Position numbers and translations under genes: made by a program. Shown one piece after another: positions 49,905 to 59,092 of a stretch of 64,000 nt of DNA. The stretch's first letter is position 1. Each line of letters opens with the position of its first letter. The notes beneath the pieces are model-generated. The model was not told the origin of the DNA. It was given only the letters and a program-made list of their open reading frames with translations, and did no database searches. The DNA is from Psychromonas sp. L1A2 (GTDB taxonomy: Bacteria > Pseudomonadota > Gammaproteobacteria > Enterobacterales > Psychromonadaceae). The DNA lies in the NCBI RefSeq assembly GCF_009828855.1, contig NZ_WUAG01000002.1, forward strand, positions 1,364,001 to 1,428,000, read 5' to 3'.

Positions 49905-50155
49905 ATTTACGCTAACTTCCTCTTTTAAAAAGTATTACCGCCACTCAGCGCCTGGTTTCTTAATTATTAAGCTATCCCTAGATAATTTTATGCTTCAAAA
50001 GATTAATGATTGAATAAATCAGCTTGATTGCTAACGGGCATATAAACCTGTTATTCTGCGCAACATTAACATCCCAAATTATGGTGTAAATACACCGCTA
50101 TTATTAATGTCCATCAATGCTATCGATAGCCATGGATACAAAAGGTAAATAAATA

Positions 50156-50758
50156 ATGTCTCGTACTAAAAAAAGCCGTACTGCTGGTAACTCAGAACCT
50201 AAATTTGACGGTCAAAGAAAAGAAACGTCATCACAAGCACAAGAAGCACGTGATAAAAAACGTAAAGATAAATTAAAGGGTAACAAAGCAGGTAATCGTA
50301 ACGCGGTTGAGTCAAAGCAAACTGCACAAAAAAATCAACGCCAAGCTACAAATGACAAGCGTCACGGTAGTAAAAAGCCAATTGCATTAACAGCAAACGA
50401 CAAACCTCAAGAAGCTGTTAAACCTAAAATCAATATGCAGCCAAAAGCGAAAGTCATTAAAAGTGCTTTAGCTCAACCAGCTTCAATTCAAACAAGTGAA
50501 GTTCAACCAAAAGCAGTACTAAAACTATCACCTGAGAAAGAACTGGCTAATATTGAGAATGATGAGCGTTTAAATGACTTGTTAGAGCAAGCAGAGATGG
50601 ATCAACCATTATCAAAAGATGATCAAATCTGGGCAGATAAACAAATGAAACGCCATCAAGAATTAATGAAACAACTAGGTTGGATTGATGAAGAAGGTGA
50701 AGAAGATTTATTACAGCAGTTTGAAGATGCAAGCTCAGCATTGGACGAATTTAGATAA
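50156..50758 (+). CDS. yihI: Der GTPase-activating protein YihI
   Basis: A 200-residue, very charged, largely disordered protein. Lys/Arg-rich first half (KKSRTAGNSEPKFDGQRKET) and acidic C-terminal half with LEQAEMDQPLSKDDQIWADK and LGWIDEEGEED, typical of YihI, which stimulates the ribosome-assembly GTPase Der. Paired with the next gene (20 nt gap) as in Vibrio. Confidence 0.9.
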   Translation: MSRTKKSRTAGNSEPKFDGQRKETSSQAQEARDKKRKDKLKGNKAGNRNAVESKQTAQKNQRQATNDKRHGSKKPIALTANDKPQEAVKPKINMQPKAKVIKSALAQPASIQTSEVQPKAVLKLSPEKELANIENDERLNDLLEQAEMDQPLSKDDQIWADKQMKRHQELMKQLGWIDEEGEEDLLQQFEDASSALDEFR

Positions 50759-50778
50759 GTTATAAATAGGTTATAAAT

Positions 50779-51258
50779 ATGAATATGGATACGATATTAG
50801 CAATTTCAGCAGTTGTCATAATACTTGCTCTCGCGTTTTACGCAGGAATGTTGATCAATAAAATTAAAATGCAAAAAGCACAAGCATTACAAATTGAGAA
50901 AGCTCAAGAGCAAATAAAACAACAAAAAATTCAAGATAGAAATAATAATATCGTTGAAAGTATTCGTTTTATTGCCAAAGCAACCATGCAAAAGCAATGC
51001 AATGTATCGGAAGCTGCGATTCGTTTGACCGTGTTATTAGAGACATTACAACTTAAAGAAGCTATCGATATAGCAGGTACTTACCCTGCTTTAACAGCTA
51101 TGTTTGAAAAAGTAAAAGATATGCCTACACATGAAGAGCGCAAAGCTAGACCTGTGAAAGAGATTAAAATACTAGATATAAAACGTGAAGTATTCGAAGC
51201 CGAAATGGAAGAAAAAATAATTAAAGAAAGTGCTCTGCTAGCAGAATTTACTATCTAA
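50779..51258 (+). CDS. DUF2489 family membrane-anchored protein
   Basis: A 159-residue protein with one N-terminal membrane segment (about 5-26, ILAISAVVIILALAFYAGML), a coiled-coil region rich in Lys/Gln (28-55) and a cytoplasmic domain (RFIAKATMQKQCNVSEAAIR, MPTHEERKARPVKEI) matching DUF2489. Function unknown; conserved between yihI and hemN. Confidence 0.8.
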   Translation: MNMDTILAISAVVIILALAFYAGMLINKIKMQKAQALQIEKAQEQIKQQKIQDRNNNIVESIRFIAKATMQKQCNVSEAAIRLTVLLETLQLKEAIDIAGTYPALTAMFEKVKDMPTHEERKARPVKEIKILDIKREVFEAEMEEKIIKESALLAEFTI

Positions 51259-51419
51259 TCATGCGTTATTGTATTGGTTATATTATTACGCATTATAAAT
51301 ATGGATAGCATGCACTTTTCATGCATGCTAACCCCATAATGGCTGATTTAGCGCAATAAAGAGTAATAATCGAAATGCTACCATCGCATTTCACACCAAT
51401 AAAATAAAGAGAGTCTAGA

Positions 51420-52787
51420 ATGCAGAAGCTTGTTTGGGATCAGGCCTTAATTGAAAAATATAATTACAGTGGCCCACGTTACACTTCATACCCAACCGCA
51501 TTAGAGTTTGCGGAAAGCTTTCAACATAGTGATTTGCTCACAGCGACGCACACCTATCCAGACCGCCCTTTATCTCTCTATATTCATATCCCTTTTTGTC
51601 ATAAACTTTGTTATTTCTGTGGGTGTAATAAAGTGATTACTCGCCATCAGGAAAAAGCTGATAAGTACCTAGATTTTTTAGAAAAAGAGATAGAACAACA
51701 AGCGGTTCATTTTAAAGACCGTACCGTTAGCCAATTGCATTGGGGAGGTGGAACACCTACTTTCTTATTGCCTCCACAAATAACACGTTTGATGACCCTA
51801 TTGCGTACTCATTTTAATTTTTCTGAGCAAGCAGAATTAAGTATTGAAGTTGACCCCCGTGAAATAGAATTAAGTACGATTGACCACTTAGCAAAAGAAG
51901 GCTTTAATCGTCTGAGCTTAGGCGTACAAGATTTTAATAAAGATGTACAAAAAGCGGTTAATCGCGAACAAGATGAAGACTTTATTAAACAACTTTTAAC
52001 ACGCGCAAAAGAGCAAGGCTTTCATTCGACTAATCTAGATATGATTTATGGCTTGCCATTACAAACAAAAGAAAGTTTTGCCTTTACATTAGAGAAGGTG
52101 TTAGCACTCGATCCTGCACGTTTGTCTATTTTCAATTATGCTCATATGCCGAGCTTATTCGCAGCACAACGCAAAATTAATGAAGATGACATGGCAAAAC
52201 CCGCTGAAAAGTTAGCAATGTTACAACATACTATCGAATTTTTAACGGAATCAGGTTATCAATTTATTGGTATGGATCATTTTGCAAAACCAAACGATGA
52301 ATTGGCATTAGCTCAGCAGCAAGGTGTTTTACATCGGAATTTCCAAGGTTACACGACCCAGCAAGATGCAGATTTATTAGGGTTAGGTGTTTCAGCGATC
52401 AGCCAAGTCGGTCATTGTTATTCTCAAAACCAGAAAAAACTCAGCGATTATTATCAACAAGTTGAAGAATTAGGTCATGCACAATGGCGTGGCGTAGCAT
52501 TAAATAAAGATGATTTAATTCGCCGCGAAGTGATTAAACAATTAATCTGTAATTTCACATTAAATAAAAAAGATATTGAACAGCAATTCGACTTAAATTT
52601 TGATCAATACTTTGCTGAAGACATTAACTTATTAACCCCTTTTATTGAGGACCAATTAGTGACAATTGATAGCAACAAAGTACAAGTGTTATTAACAGGA
52701 AAACTATTGATTCGTAATATTTGCATGTGCTTTGATGTTTATTTACGTAAACAAGCTCGCCAACAGCAGTTTTCTCGTGTCATTTAA
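51420..52787 (+). CDS. hemN: Oxygen-independent coproporphyrinogen III oxidase
   Basis: A 455-residue radical SAM enzyme that decarboxylates coproporphyrinogen III under low oxygen. Typical start KYNYSGPRYTSYPTALEF. The 4Fe-4S cluster cysteines are in HIPFCHKLCYFCGCN (CxxxCxxC, about 58-72). Further motifs: LHWGGGTPTFL, LGVQDFNKDVQKAVNR. The C-terminal HemN domain includes DLLGLGVSAISQVGHCYSQN. Full length; AGAG ribosome site. Confidence 0.96.
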   Translation: MQKLVWDQALIEKYNYSGPRYTSYPTALEFAESFQHSDLLTATHTYPDRPLSLYIHIPFCHKLCYFCGCNKVITRHQEKADKYLDFLEKEIEQQAVHFKDRTVSQLHWGGGTPTFLLPPQITRLMTLLRTHFNFSEQAELSIEVDPREIELSTIDHLAKEGFNRLSLGVQDFNKDVQKAVNREQDEDFIKQLLTRAKEQGFHSTNLDMIYGLPLQTKESFAFTLEKVLALDPARLSIFNYAHMPSLFAAQRKINEDDMAKPAEKLAMLQHTIEFLTESGYQFIGMDHFAKPNDELALAQQQGVLHRNFQGYTTQQDADLLGLGVSAISQVGHCYSQNQKKLSDYYQQVEELGHAQWRGVALNKDDLIRREVIKQLICNFTLNKKDIEQQFDLNFDQYFAEDINLLTPFIEDQLVTIDSNKVQVLLTGKLLIRNICMCFDVYLRKQARQQQFSRVI

Positions 52788-53919
52788 ACCTTTATCACAC
52801 CTAGGTAATAGACCTGTTAATACTAAACCATATTATATCGGTTTAATGTCTGGTACGAGTTTAGATGCCATTGATGTCGCCTTGTGTCAGCGCAATGAAC
52901 TTGGGTTCGTGCAAAAAGCAGGGGTAGCAATCGACTTAGCACCATCACTTCGCCAACAGCTATTAACTATTTGTAATGAAAAAAAAGTTACTCTGCAAAC
53001 TTTAGGTGAAATAGACCATCAATTTGCATTAGCTTGTGCGCAAGCTGTCAATGACCTATTAAAAAATGAGAATATCAAGGCAAGTGAAGTCACTGCAATT
53101 GGTAGTCACGGACAAACTATTTATCACTCACCTGAGACACAATATCCGTTCACACAACAGATCGGTGATGCGAACTTAATTGCAGCGAAAACACAGATAG
53201 CTTGCGTTGCAGATTTTAGAAGAATGGATATGGCTTATGGTGGTCAAGGTGCACCTTTAGTGCCTGCATTCCACCAAGCTTTATTTGCAAAACACAGTAC
53301 TCAAAGGGTAATTTTGAATATTGGCGGTATAGCCAACATTAGCATATTAGATGGATTAGAGCAGGCTTTTGGTTATGATACCGGCCCAGGTAACATGCTA
53401 ATGGATGCCTGGATTAATTTACACCATCAACAACCTTTTGATAAAAGTGCCTGGTTTGCAACAGCAGGCACAGTAAATCTAGATTTGTTAACTAGCTTAT
53501 TAGACGATCCTTACTTTGCTTTAAAGGCGCCTAAAAGTACTGGTAGAGAAAAATTTAATTTAACGTGGTTAGCGCAAAAATTAATGACTCACGACCTTAT
53601 TACAGAGGATGTTCAACGTACTTTACTAGAATTTACTGCGGTTACTATTTGCGATCAAATAAAGCAGCAAAGCGATGCATGTGATGTTTACGTATGTGGT
53701 GGTGGTGCTCTAAACCCATTACTCATGCAGCGTCTGAATGACTTAATGCCAAATCACATAATACAAACTACCGAGGCATTAGCCATTAACCCGATGTATG
53801 TTGAAGCCGTTGCATTTGCTTGGTTAGCAGAACAAAGAATTTTAGAAAAAACAGTTCCTTTAAAAGCAGTAACAGGTGCCAATAGAGATGCTATTTTAGG
53901 TTGTGTTTACTTACCTTAA
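52735..53919 (+). CDS. anmK: Anhydro-N-acetylmuramic acid kinase
   Basis: Kinase that opens and phosphorylates 1,6-anhydro-MurNAc during cell-wall recycling. Family homology starts at YYIGLMSGTSLDAIDVAL and includes GSHGQTIYHSP, AYGGQGAPLVPAFH, NIGGIANIS, YDTGPGNMLMDAW and YVCGGGALNPLLM. The start is uncertain: ATG 52735 overlaps hemN by 53 nt, and GTG 52777 would give 380 residues, nearer to the usual 370. Neither has a good ribosome site, suggesting translational coupling to hemN. Confidence 0.93.
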   Translation: MFIYVNKLANSSFLVSFKPLSHLGNRPVNTKPYYIGLMSGTSLDAIDVALCQRNELGFVQKAGVAIDLAPSLRQQLLTICNEKKVTLQTLGEIDHQFALACAQAVNDLLKNENIKASEVTAIGSHGQTIYHSPETQYPFTQQIGDANLIAAKTQIACVADFRRMDMAYGGQGAPLVPAFHQALFAKHSTQRVILNIGGIANISILDGLEQAFGYDTGPGNMLMDAWINLHHQQPFDKSAWFATAGTVNLDLLTSLLDDPYFALKAPKSTGREKFNLTWLAQKLMTHDLITEDVQRTLLEFTAVTICDQIKQQSDACDVYVCGGGALNPLLMQRLNDLMPNHIIQTTEALAINPMYVEAVAFAWLAEQRILEKTVPLKAVTGANRDAILGCVYLP

Positions 53920-53952
53920 GACGATTTACTTATTTTAGCTCTTAGAGTTGAT

Positions 53953-53979
53953 GGTTGAAGGTTGAAGGTTGAAGGTTGA
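53953..53979. repeat. 7-bp tandem repeat after anmK
   Basis: GGTTGAA repeated nearly four times in the intergenic gap. Simple sequence; may vary in copy number. Confidence 0.85.
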
Positions 53980-54049
53980 GCGCTGTCATTCTCTCCAAAG
54001 TGATTGAAGCAGCACCTTAAATCACTAAAATAATAAAAGACTTAAGATA

Positions 54050-54289
54050 TTAAGTCTTTTTAAAATAGTAAAAACACCAGGCCATTAAATGCATCATCAT
54101 CAAAAGACCAGTAACCCATATAAATAGAATTAAAGTAACTTGCTGCACTGCTAACCAAGTGCTTATATTAAAGCTTAAATAAATAGCTAAACCACCAAGC
54201 AACAAGAATAGGTTAATGCCCATGCATTGTTGACAGCGGCCTAGTTTCTCTTTAAAAAAAGTACCTACGCAAAACTCACAAGCCATCAT
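54050..54289 (-). CDS. Small membrane protein, DUF3624-like
   Basis: A 79-residue protein. N-terminal cysteine pairs (ACEFC, RCQQC) form a possible zinc knuckle, followed by two hydrophobic helices (INLFLLLGGLAIYLSF; LILFIWVTGLLMMMHLMAW). Matches my recollection of DUF3624 small proteins in marine gammaproteobacteria. Function unknown. Start at 54289 or the next ATG. Confidence 0.65.
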   Translation of the reverse strand: MMACEFCVGTFFKEKLGRCQQCMGINLFLLLGGLAIYLSFNISTWLAVQQVTLILFIWVTGLLMMMHLMAWCFYYFKKT

Positions 54290-54305
54290 AACTTCCTATA
54301 TAACT

Positions 54306-54335
54306 AACATTAACAAACATTAACAAACATTAACA
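54306..54335. repeat. 10-bp tandem repeat, three copies
   Basis: AACATTAACA three times exactly, followed by a partial fourth (AACAC), just upstream of the small membrane protein gene and before the next gene. Confidence 0.85.
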
Positions 54336-54417
54336 AACACACTAAAAAGCCTGTTTTCTTGTGTTCCTACTATTTTTTCATTATGGTCTGCTTATTATCC
54401 CCTATAGAGCTAACGAT

Positions 54418-54789
54418 ATGACGTATTTTATAAGCATATTATTGCTTTTGATAACGCTTTCAAGCAATGCTAATTCAAGCAATGCTAATTCAAGCGGCAC
54501 TGAAAGTAGCAAAATAATAAAATCAAAGTCAGCAGAACAAAAAACAACAACTCCAGTTCCTCACAATAATGGTACTGATGGGTTATTAAAAAATACTATT
54601 ATAGAGCCCATTGAAAACTTCAATAGTCTCTCTAAAAAAATAGCCGTACCAAAAGCACCTATCCCTAAAGTAGTCACTAAAGAAGTACAACAGACAACGC
54701 CTGATTCTTCTGCTGCACCAACTGAAAGGCAACAAAAGATTGAAATTAAAACTCAACGTATTAAAGAAGATATAACAATAAAAAAATAA
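54418..54789 (+). CDS. Hypothetical secreted or anchored Ser/Thr/Lys-rich protein
   Basis: A 123-residue protein starting at ATG 54418 (a GTG at 54361 would add 19 residues). Hydrophobic start (TYFISILLLLITLSSNANSS) fits a signal peptide. The mature part is low-complexity, rich in Ser, Thr, Lys, Pro and Gln, with no domain I recognise. A 15-bp direct repeat (54461-54490) duplicates SNANS. Not assignable; coding status moderate. Confidence 0.5.
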   Translation: MTYFISILLLLITLSSNANSSNANSSGTESSKIIKSKSAEQKTTTPVPHNNGTDGLLKNTIIEPIENFNSLSKKIAVPKAPIPKVVTKEVQQTTPDSSAAPTERQQKIEIKTQRIKEDITIKK

Positions 54790-54979
54790 TTACCTAAGAA
54801 GAACAGTTAATTTTCATTGTATGGCTACATAATAAGACCAATCTACATACACATTCGTTCTATTTTTAACTCACTAGAATAACTCACCTATTAAATATCT
54901 GATTATCCTAATTAAACGGTTTGACCTAGGGTGAGCTTTAGATATACTGATGATCCCCTTGGATTTGAGATGATGAATA

Positions 54980-55828
54980 ATGAAGTATATTGGAGCCCAT
55001 GTAAGTGCAGCAGGCGGTGTTTTTAATGCACCGAAAAATGCCTATGACATTGGGGCAAATGCCTTTGCATTATTTACTAAAAATCAACGACGATGGGAAG
55101 CAAAAGCGCTCGATGAAAATACTATTCGCAAATTTAAAGCGGCTTGTATGCGTTACAAAATTGATACAAAAAATATTTTACCACATGACTCTTATCTGAT
55201 TAATTTAGGCCACCCAGAAGAAGAAGCATTACAAAAATCTCGTCTTGCCTTTTTAGATGAAATGCAACGTTGTGAACAATTAGGATTATCCCTACTAAAC
55301 TTCCACCCTGGCAGTCACTTAAAAAAGATCACAGAACAAGATTGTTTAAAACGCATTGCAGAATCTATTAATTTAGCATTGCAACAAACAACATCAGTCT
55401 CTGCTGTTATTGAGAATACAGCAGGGCAAGGTACCAACTTAGGTTACCGTTTTGAGCATCTCGCGATGATTATTGAACAAATTGATGATAAACAACGTGT
55501 TGGCGTATGTATCGACACTTGTCATACCTTCGTTTCAGGCTATGATTTACGTGGGGCTAATGCAACAGAAGCGACCTTTAAAGCCTACTCTGATATTGTT
55601 GGATTTGAATATTTACGCGCTATGCATATTAATGACAGTAAGGTGCCTTTTGCCAGTCGAGTTGATCGACATGCGCCTTTAGGTGCAGGTGAAATTGGTT
55701 GGGATTGCTTTGAATTTTTAATGAAAGATCCACGTTTTGATGGCATTCCATTAATATTGGAAACAACCGATGAAACATTATGGCCAACAGAAATAAAACG
55801 TTTAAAACAGTGGTCCAATGACGATTAA
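54980..55828 (+). CDS. nfo: Endonuclease IV
   Basis: A 282-residue AP endonuclease for base-excision repair. Complete set of zinc-site motifs: GAHVSAAGG at the N-terminus, NFHPGSHL (His), IENTAGQG (Glu), [18 protein letters not shown] (Asp, His), AMHINDSK (His, Asp), [14 protein letters not shown] (Asp, His), LILETTDE (Glu). Length as in E. coli Nfo (285). Confidence 0.97.
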   Translation: MKYIGAHVSAAGGVFNAPKNAYDIGANAFALFTKNQRRWEAKALDENTIRKFKAACMRYKIDTKNILPHDSYLINLGHPEEEALQKSRLAFLDEMQRCEQLGLSLLNFHPGSHLKKITEQDCLKRIAESINLALQQTTSVSAVIENTAGQGTNLGYRFEHLAMIIEQIDDKQRVGVCIDTCHTFVSGYDLRGANATEATFKAYSDIVGFEYLRAMHINDSKVPFASRVDRHAPLGAGEIGWDCFEFLMKDPRFDGIPLILETTDETLWPTEIKRLKQWSNDD

Positions 55829-55924
55829 AAGCTATTTGTTGCTTTTATAGTAGTAAATACTTTGAAACTCGCTACACAGCGATTATGCTATAAAAGTATC
55901 GATAAAATAAGGAAAGTAATATTC

Positions 55925-58042
55925 ATGTTTCAAACACTAAAAGCATCTATTCAAACCTATATGACAGAAGATCAATGTGCTTTTGTCGAACGCGCATATC
56001 ATTATGCATATGCGGCACATGATGGTGTGAAAAGAGCAAGTGGTGAACCTTATATTACTCACCCAGTGGCTGTCGCTGAAATTCTCGCAGGCATGAAACT
56101 AGACTATGAAGCCATTTCAGCTGCTCTAATGCACGATGTTTTAGAAGATACTGATACCACCCATCAAGAATTAGCCGACGCTTTCAATGACAATGTTGCA
56201 CAACTCGTGGAAGGTGTGACCAAACTTGATAAATTCAATTTTGAAAATCGCGAACAAGCACAAGCTGAAAATATTCGAAAAATGCTTATCGCAATGTCTA
56301 AAGACTTCCGCGTTATGTTGATCAAACTTGCCGATCGTATGCACAACATGCGAACGCTTGACTCATTACGTTTAGATAAGCGTCAACGTATTGCACAAGA
56401 AACCTTTGAAATATTTACGCCCATTGCCAATCGTCTTGGATTACATTACTTAAAAAATGAACTTGAAGAATTAGCATTTAAAGCACAAAACTCAGCTCGT
56501 TATCATGTACTTAAAGAAGCGATTACCAAAGCACGCGGCAATAGAAAAGATTTTATAGAAAGTATTTGCGATGAAATATCAGAGCAATTAACTTCAATAT
56601 CCATTGACGCAAAAGTGATTGGTCGTGAAAAACACCTGTATAGCTTATACAAAAAAATGCGTAAAAAAGGATGCCAATTCCATGATGTAATGGATGTTTA
56701 TGCATTTCGTATTATTGTAAAAGATTTAGATACTTGTTATCGCGTATTAGGCCAAGTGCATCACCTGTACCAACCTAAATTAGAATATTTCGAAGACTAT
56801 ATCGCATTACCAAAAACAAATAGTTACCAGTCATTACACACCACTTTGATCACTCATCAAGGTGTTAATATTGAGATCCAGATCCGTACTGAAGATATGG
56901 ATGCAGTAGCAAAACACGGTATCGCTGCGCATTGGAGTTACAAAGAAGGTAAGCAGAGCTCTAATATTTCAGCACAGTTACAAACACGTAATTGGTTCCA
57001 GGGATTAACAGAACAAGAAGATAGCAGTACTAACTCAATTGTTTTATTAGAAAACATTAAACAAGAGTTAGGTAAAAATGACATTCACGTATTAACACCT
57101 CAGGGTAAAATTATCGTATTACCTGCCTTCGCGACACCCGTTGATTTTGCTTATACATTGCACACGAATATAGGTCATCATTGTATTGGCGCGAAAGTTG
57201 ATAACGAATATTCATTATTAAGCCAAAAACTAGAAAGCGGGCAAACTATTGAAATCATCACGGCTAAAGAGCCTAACCCAAGCCCTGAATGGTTAAATTT
57301 TGCAGCAACCCATAGAGCCAGAAATAGTATACGTAATTATCTTAAGCAATTACCGCAAACAGCCACTATTCCAATGGGTCGACGTTTATTAAAACAAGCC
57401 TTAAATGCTACGAATCTAACAGATATTCCACAAGAAAATATCGATAAGGTCATTGCTGATCATCATTTGGATGGATTCAATCATCTATTACATGAAATCG
57501 GTAGCGGTAAATTATTGAGCATTATTATCGCAAGACGTTTGCGCGGTAATGCCGGTGAGTTAACTGAATCGCACCAAAAACAACAAATAAGACAAAGTGC
57601 CATTAAGGGAGCTGAAGATATTATGCTTTCTTATGCGAACTGTTGTAAGCCATTACCTGGCGATCAAATTGTTGCTCACACTAGTACAGGTAAGGGTTTA
57701 GTCGTACATGTTAAAAGTTGTCACAATGTAATTGGTTTTGAAAATGAACTTGGTAAGTATATTGCGGTCGAATGGGACATGAACTTTATGAATCAATATG
57801 AATATTCAAGTGATTTGATTATTCAAATGGTTAATCATAAAGCCGGATTAGCAAAAATGTTTAATGTAATAGCAAAAAGTAACGCGAATGTGCTGGATTT
57901 ACAGACAACAGCCGTGACAAATCAGATCTACTCGATTAATGTGACATTAACGGTCATAAATCGCATACACTTGTCTCGCATTATGCGTCAAATTAAGAAA
58001 TTAACTGGCGTTAAAACTGTAAAACGAAGCAGCAAAAAATAA
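55925..58042 (+). CDS. spoT: (p)ppGpp synthetase/hydrolase, SpoT type
   Basis: A 705-residue long RSH protein; start at ATG 55925 with AAGGAAAG upstream. HD hydrolase domain about 15-190 (SGEPYITHPVAVA, His70-Asp71 in HDVLEDT, KLADRMHNMRTL); synthetase domain about 230-350 (GREKHLYSLYKKM, YAFRIIV, ALPKTNSYQSLHTTL, EIQIRTEDMD); TGS about 385-445 (HVLTPQGKIIVLP); zinc-finger-like segment with YANCCKPLPGDQI; ACT at the C-terminus. Intact HD residues support ppGpp hydrolysis. Differs from E. coli SpoT at the normally GYQSLH synthetase motif (SYQSLH) and lacks the usual rpoZ/trmH neighbours, so it may be a diverged or second copy. Confidence 0.88.
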   Translation: MFQTLKASIQTYMTEDQCAFVERAYHYAYAAHDGVKRASGEPYITHPVAVAEILAGMKLDYEAISAALMHDVLEDTDTTHQELADAFNDNVAQLVEGVTKLDKFNFENREQAQAENIRKMLIAMSKDFRVMLIKLADRMHNMRTLDSLRLDKRQRIAQETFEIFTPIANRLGLHYLKNELEELAFKAQNSARYHVLKEAITKARGNRKDFIESICDEISEQLTSISIDAKVIGREKHLYSLYKKMRKKGCQFHDVMDVYAFRIIVKDLDTCYRVLGQVHHLYQPKLEYFEDYIALPKTNSYQSLHTTLITHQGVNIEIQIRTEDMDAVAKHGIAAHWSYKEGKQSSNISAQLQTRNWFQGLTEQEDSSTNSIVLLENIKQELGKNDIHVLTPQGKIIVLPAFATPVDFAYTLHTNIGHHCIGAKVDNEYSLLSQKLESGQTIEIITAKEPNPSPEWLNFAATHRARNSIRNYLKQLPQTATIPMGRRLLKQALNATNLTDIPQENIDKVIADHHLDGFNHLLHEIGSGKLLSIIIARRLRGNAGELTESHQKQQIRQSAIKGAEDIMLSYANCCKPLPGDQIVAHTSTGKGLVVHVKSCHNVIGFENELGKYIAVEWDMNFMNQYEYSSDLIIQMVNHKAGLAKMFNVIAKSNANVLDLQTTAVTNQIYSINVTLTVINRIHLSRIMRQIKKLTGVKTVKRSSKK

Positions 58043-58147
58043 TAGATTCCGATTAAATTTGTACTAAATGCTTTAAAGTATTGTAAAAGAACAAGTTTAT
58101 TCGGTATTGTTAAGATATTAAACGTATACCCAATGGATTAGATCACT

Positions 58148-58579
58148 ATGAAAACCGTTAAAATTATGATGTTGATGTTGAGCACCATAATACTAGGTGC
58201 TTGCACCGCTGAAACTCAAATTATTCCTCAAAAAGTAAATCTGTCTCAGCTGCAACATAATTGGAAGTTAACTCATGTTGATAATATCCAACTAGCAACC
58301 GTCATTAAAAGCACATTAAAAATCGAAGCGGATAATAAAACATCAGGAAATTTGAGTTGTAATAGTTTTTTTGGTGAAGCTAAGTTTGTAGATAACCAAT
58401 TACGAATAGAAAAAATGGCCAATACACGCAAAATGTGTGATGAATTGAAGAACAGTGTTGAAATGGACGTAAGTGAAGTTTTAAGCAACTGGGCAAATGT
58501 TATGATTGATAATGAAACGTTAATTGTCAGTAATAAAAAGCATTCTTTGACTTACCAACTTGCTGACTCATTAAACTAA
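58148..58579 (+). CDS. META/HslJ-like lipoprotein
   Basis: A 143-residue lipoprotein with lipobox LGAC (Cys at about 19) after a hydrophobic signal. The mature domain resembles the META/HslJ fold (SQLQHNWKLTHVDN, GNLSCNSFFGEAKF, ANTRKMCDELKNSVEMDV). Related proteins are envelope stress or novobiocin-resistance factors; function here unknown. Confidence 0.75.
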   Translation: MKTVKIMMLMLSTIILGACTAETQIIPQKVNLSQLQHNWKLTHVDNIQLATVIKSTLKIEADNKTSGNLSCNSFFGEAKFVDNQLRIEKMANTRKMCDELKNSVEMDVSEVLSNWANVMIDNETLIVSNKKHSLTYQLADSLN

Positions 58580-58602
58580 TTCAATTTAATAAAAAATCTA
58601 AT

Positions 58603-58645
58603 CTCGACTGAATAACTCACTATAATATTCAGTCGAGCATGTTTT
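58603..58645 (+). terminator. Terminator after the META lipoprotein gene
   Basis: Perfect 12-bp stem (58603-58614, 58626-58637), 11-nt loop, then CATG and five T. 24 nt past the stop. Confidence 0.88.
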
Positions 58646-58708
58646 TATTATGTCATTTTTATCACTTCTCGACTTGTTAACCACCTAAACACCCTCACTA
58701 TCTACAGC

Positions 58709-58873
58709 TAATACAAATGGAATTAAATAAGTGATCAGAGATTGCGCAGGAAAAATTAACACTAATAAGGCGTGAGTTGTAGGAGATAGTTGTTCTCACT
58801 TCAAAACTCACAACGCAGTTAGGCGGGATTTTAACCAGTAAGAATGATCACCTTATTAACTCTTTTGGCATAA
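58709..58873. repeat. MITE-like interspersed repeat, copy 1
   Basis: About 165 bp bounded by imperfect inverted repeats: left AATTAAATAAGTGATCA (58721-58737), right TGATCACCTTATTAACT (58845-58861), with TA-like outer ends. The interior holds TTGCGCAGGAAAAA and AAGGCG blocks shared with copy 2. No coding capacity. Confidence 0.7.
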
Positions 58874-59012
58874 ACGTATATTATTAAGCGTTTACCCAAA
58901 TCTATAGATCCAACACTTCAATCTAAATAATACCGATTACATTAAATAAGTGATCTAAATTTTGCGCAGGAAAAATGAGTTAGTTCAAGGCGAAAATTGA
59001 GCTAAATAGATA

Positions 59013-59090
59013 ATTGGACTCCCCTACACCATTACCAACGTGTAGGCTAATATCATTGTTACCACACAAAAATATTAAATGGAGTCCAAT
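59013..59090 (+). promoter_or_regulatory. Inverted repeat able to hide the transposase ribosome site
   Basis: ATTGGACTCC (59013-59022) is exactly complementary to GGAGTCCAAT (59081-59090). The second arm contains the GGAG ribosome site 8 nt before the transposase ATG at 59093. RNA reading in from outside the element would carry both arms and could fold over the ribosome site; RNA started inside would not. Confidence 0.6.
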
Positions 59091-59092
59091 AA

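Noticed and set aside
54306..54335. CRISPR array
   Set aside because: Three contiguous 10-bp units without spacers and no cas genes nearby; a plain tandem repeat.
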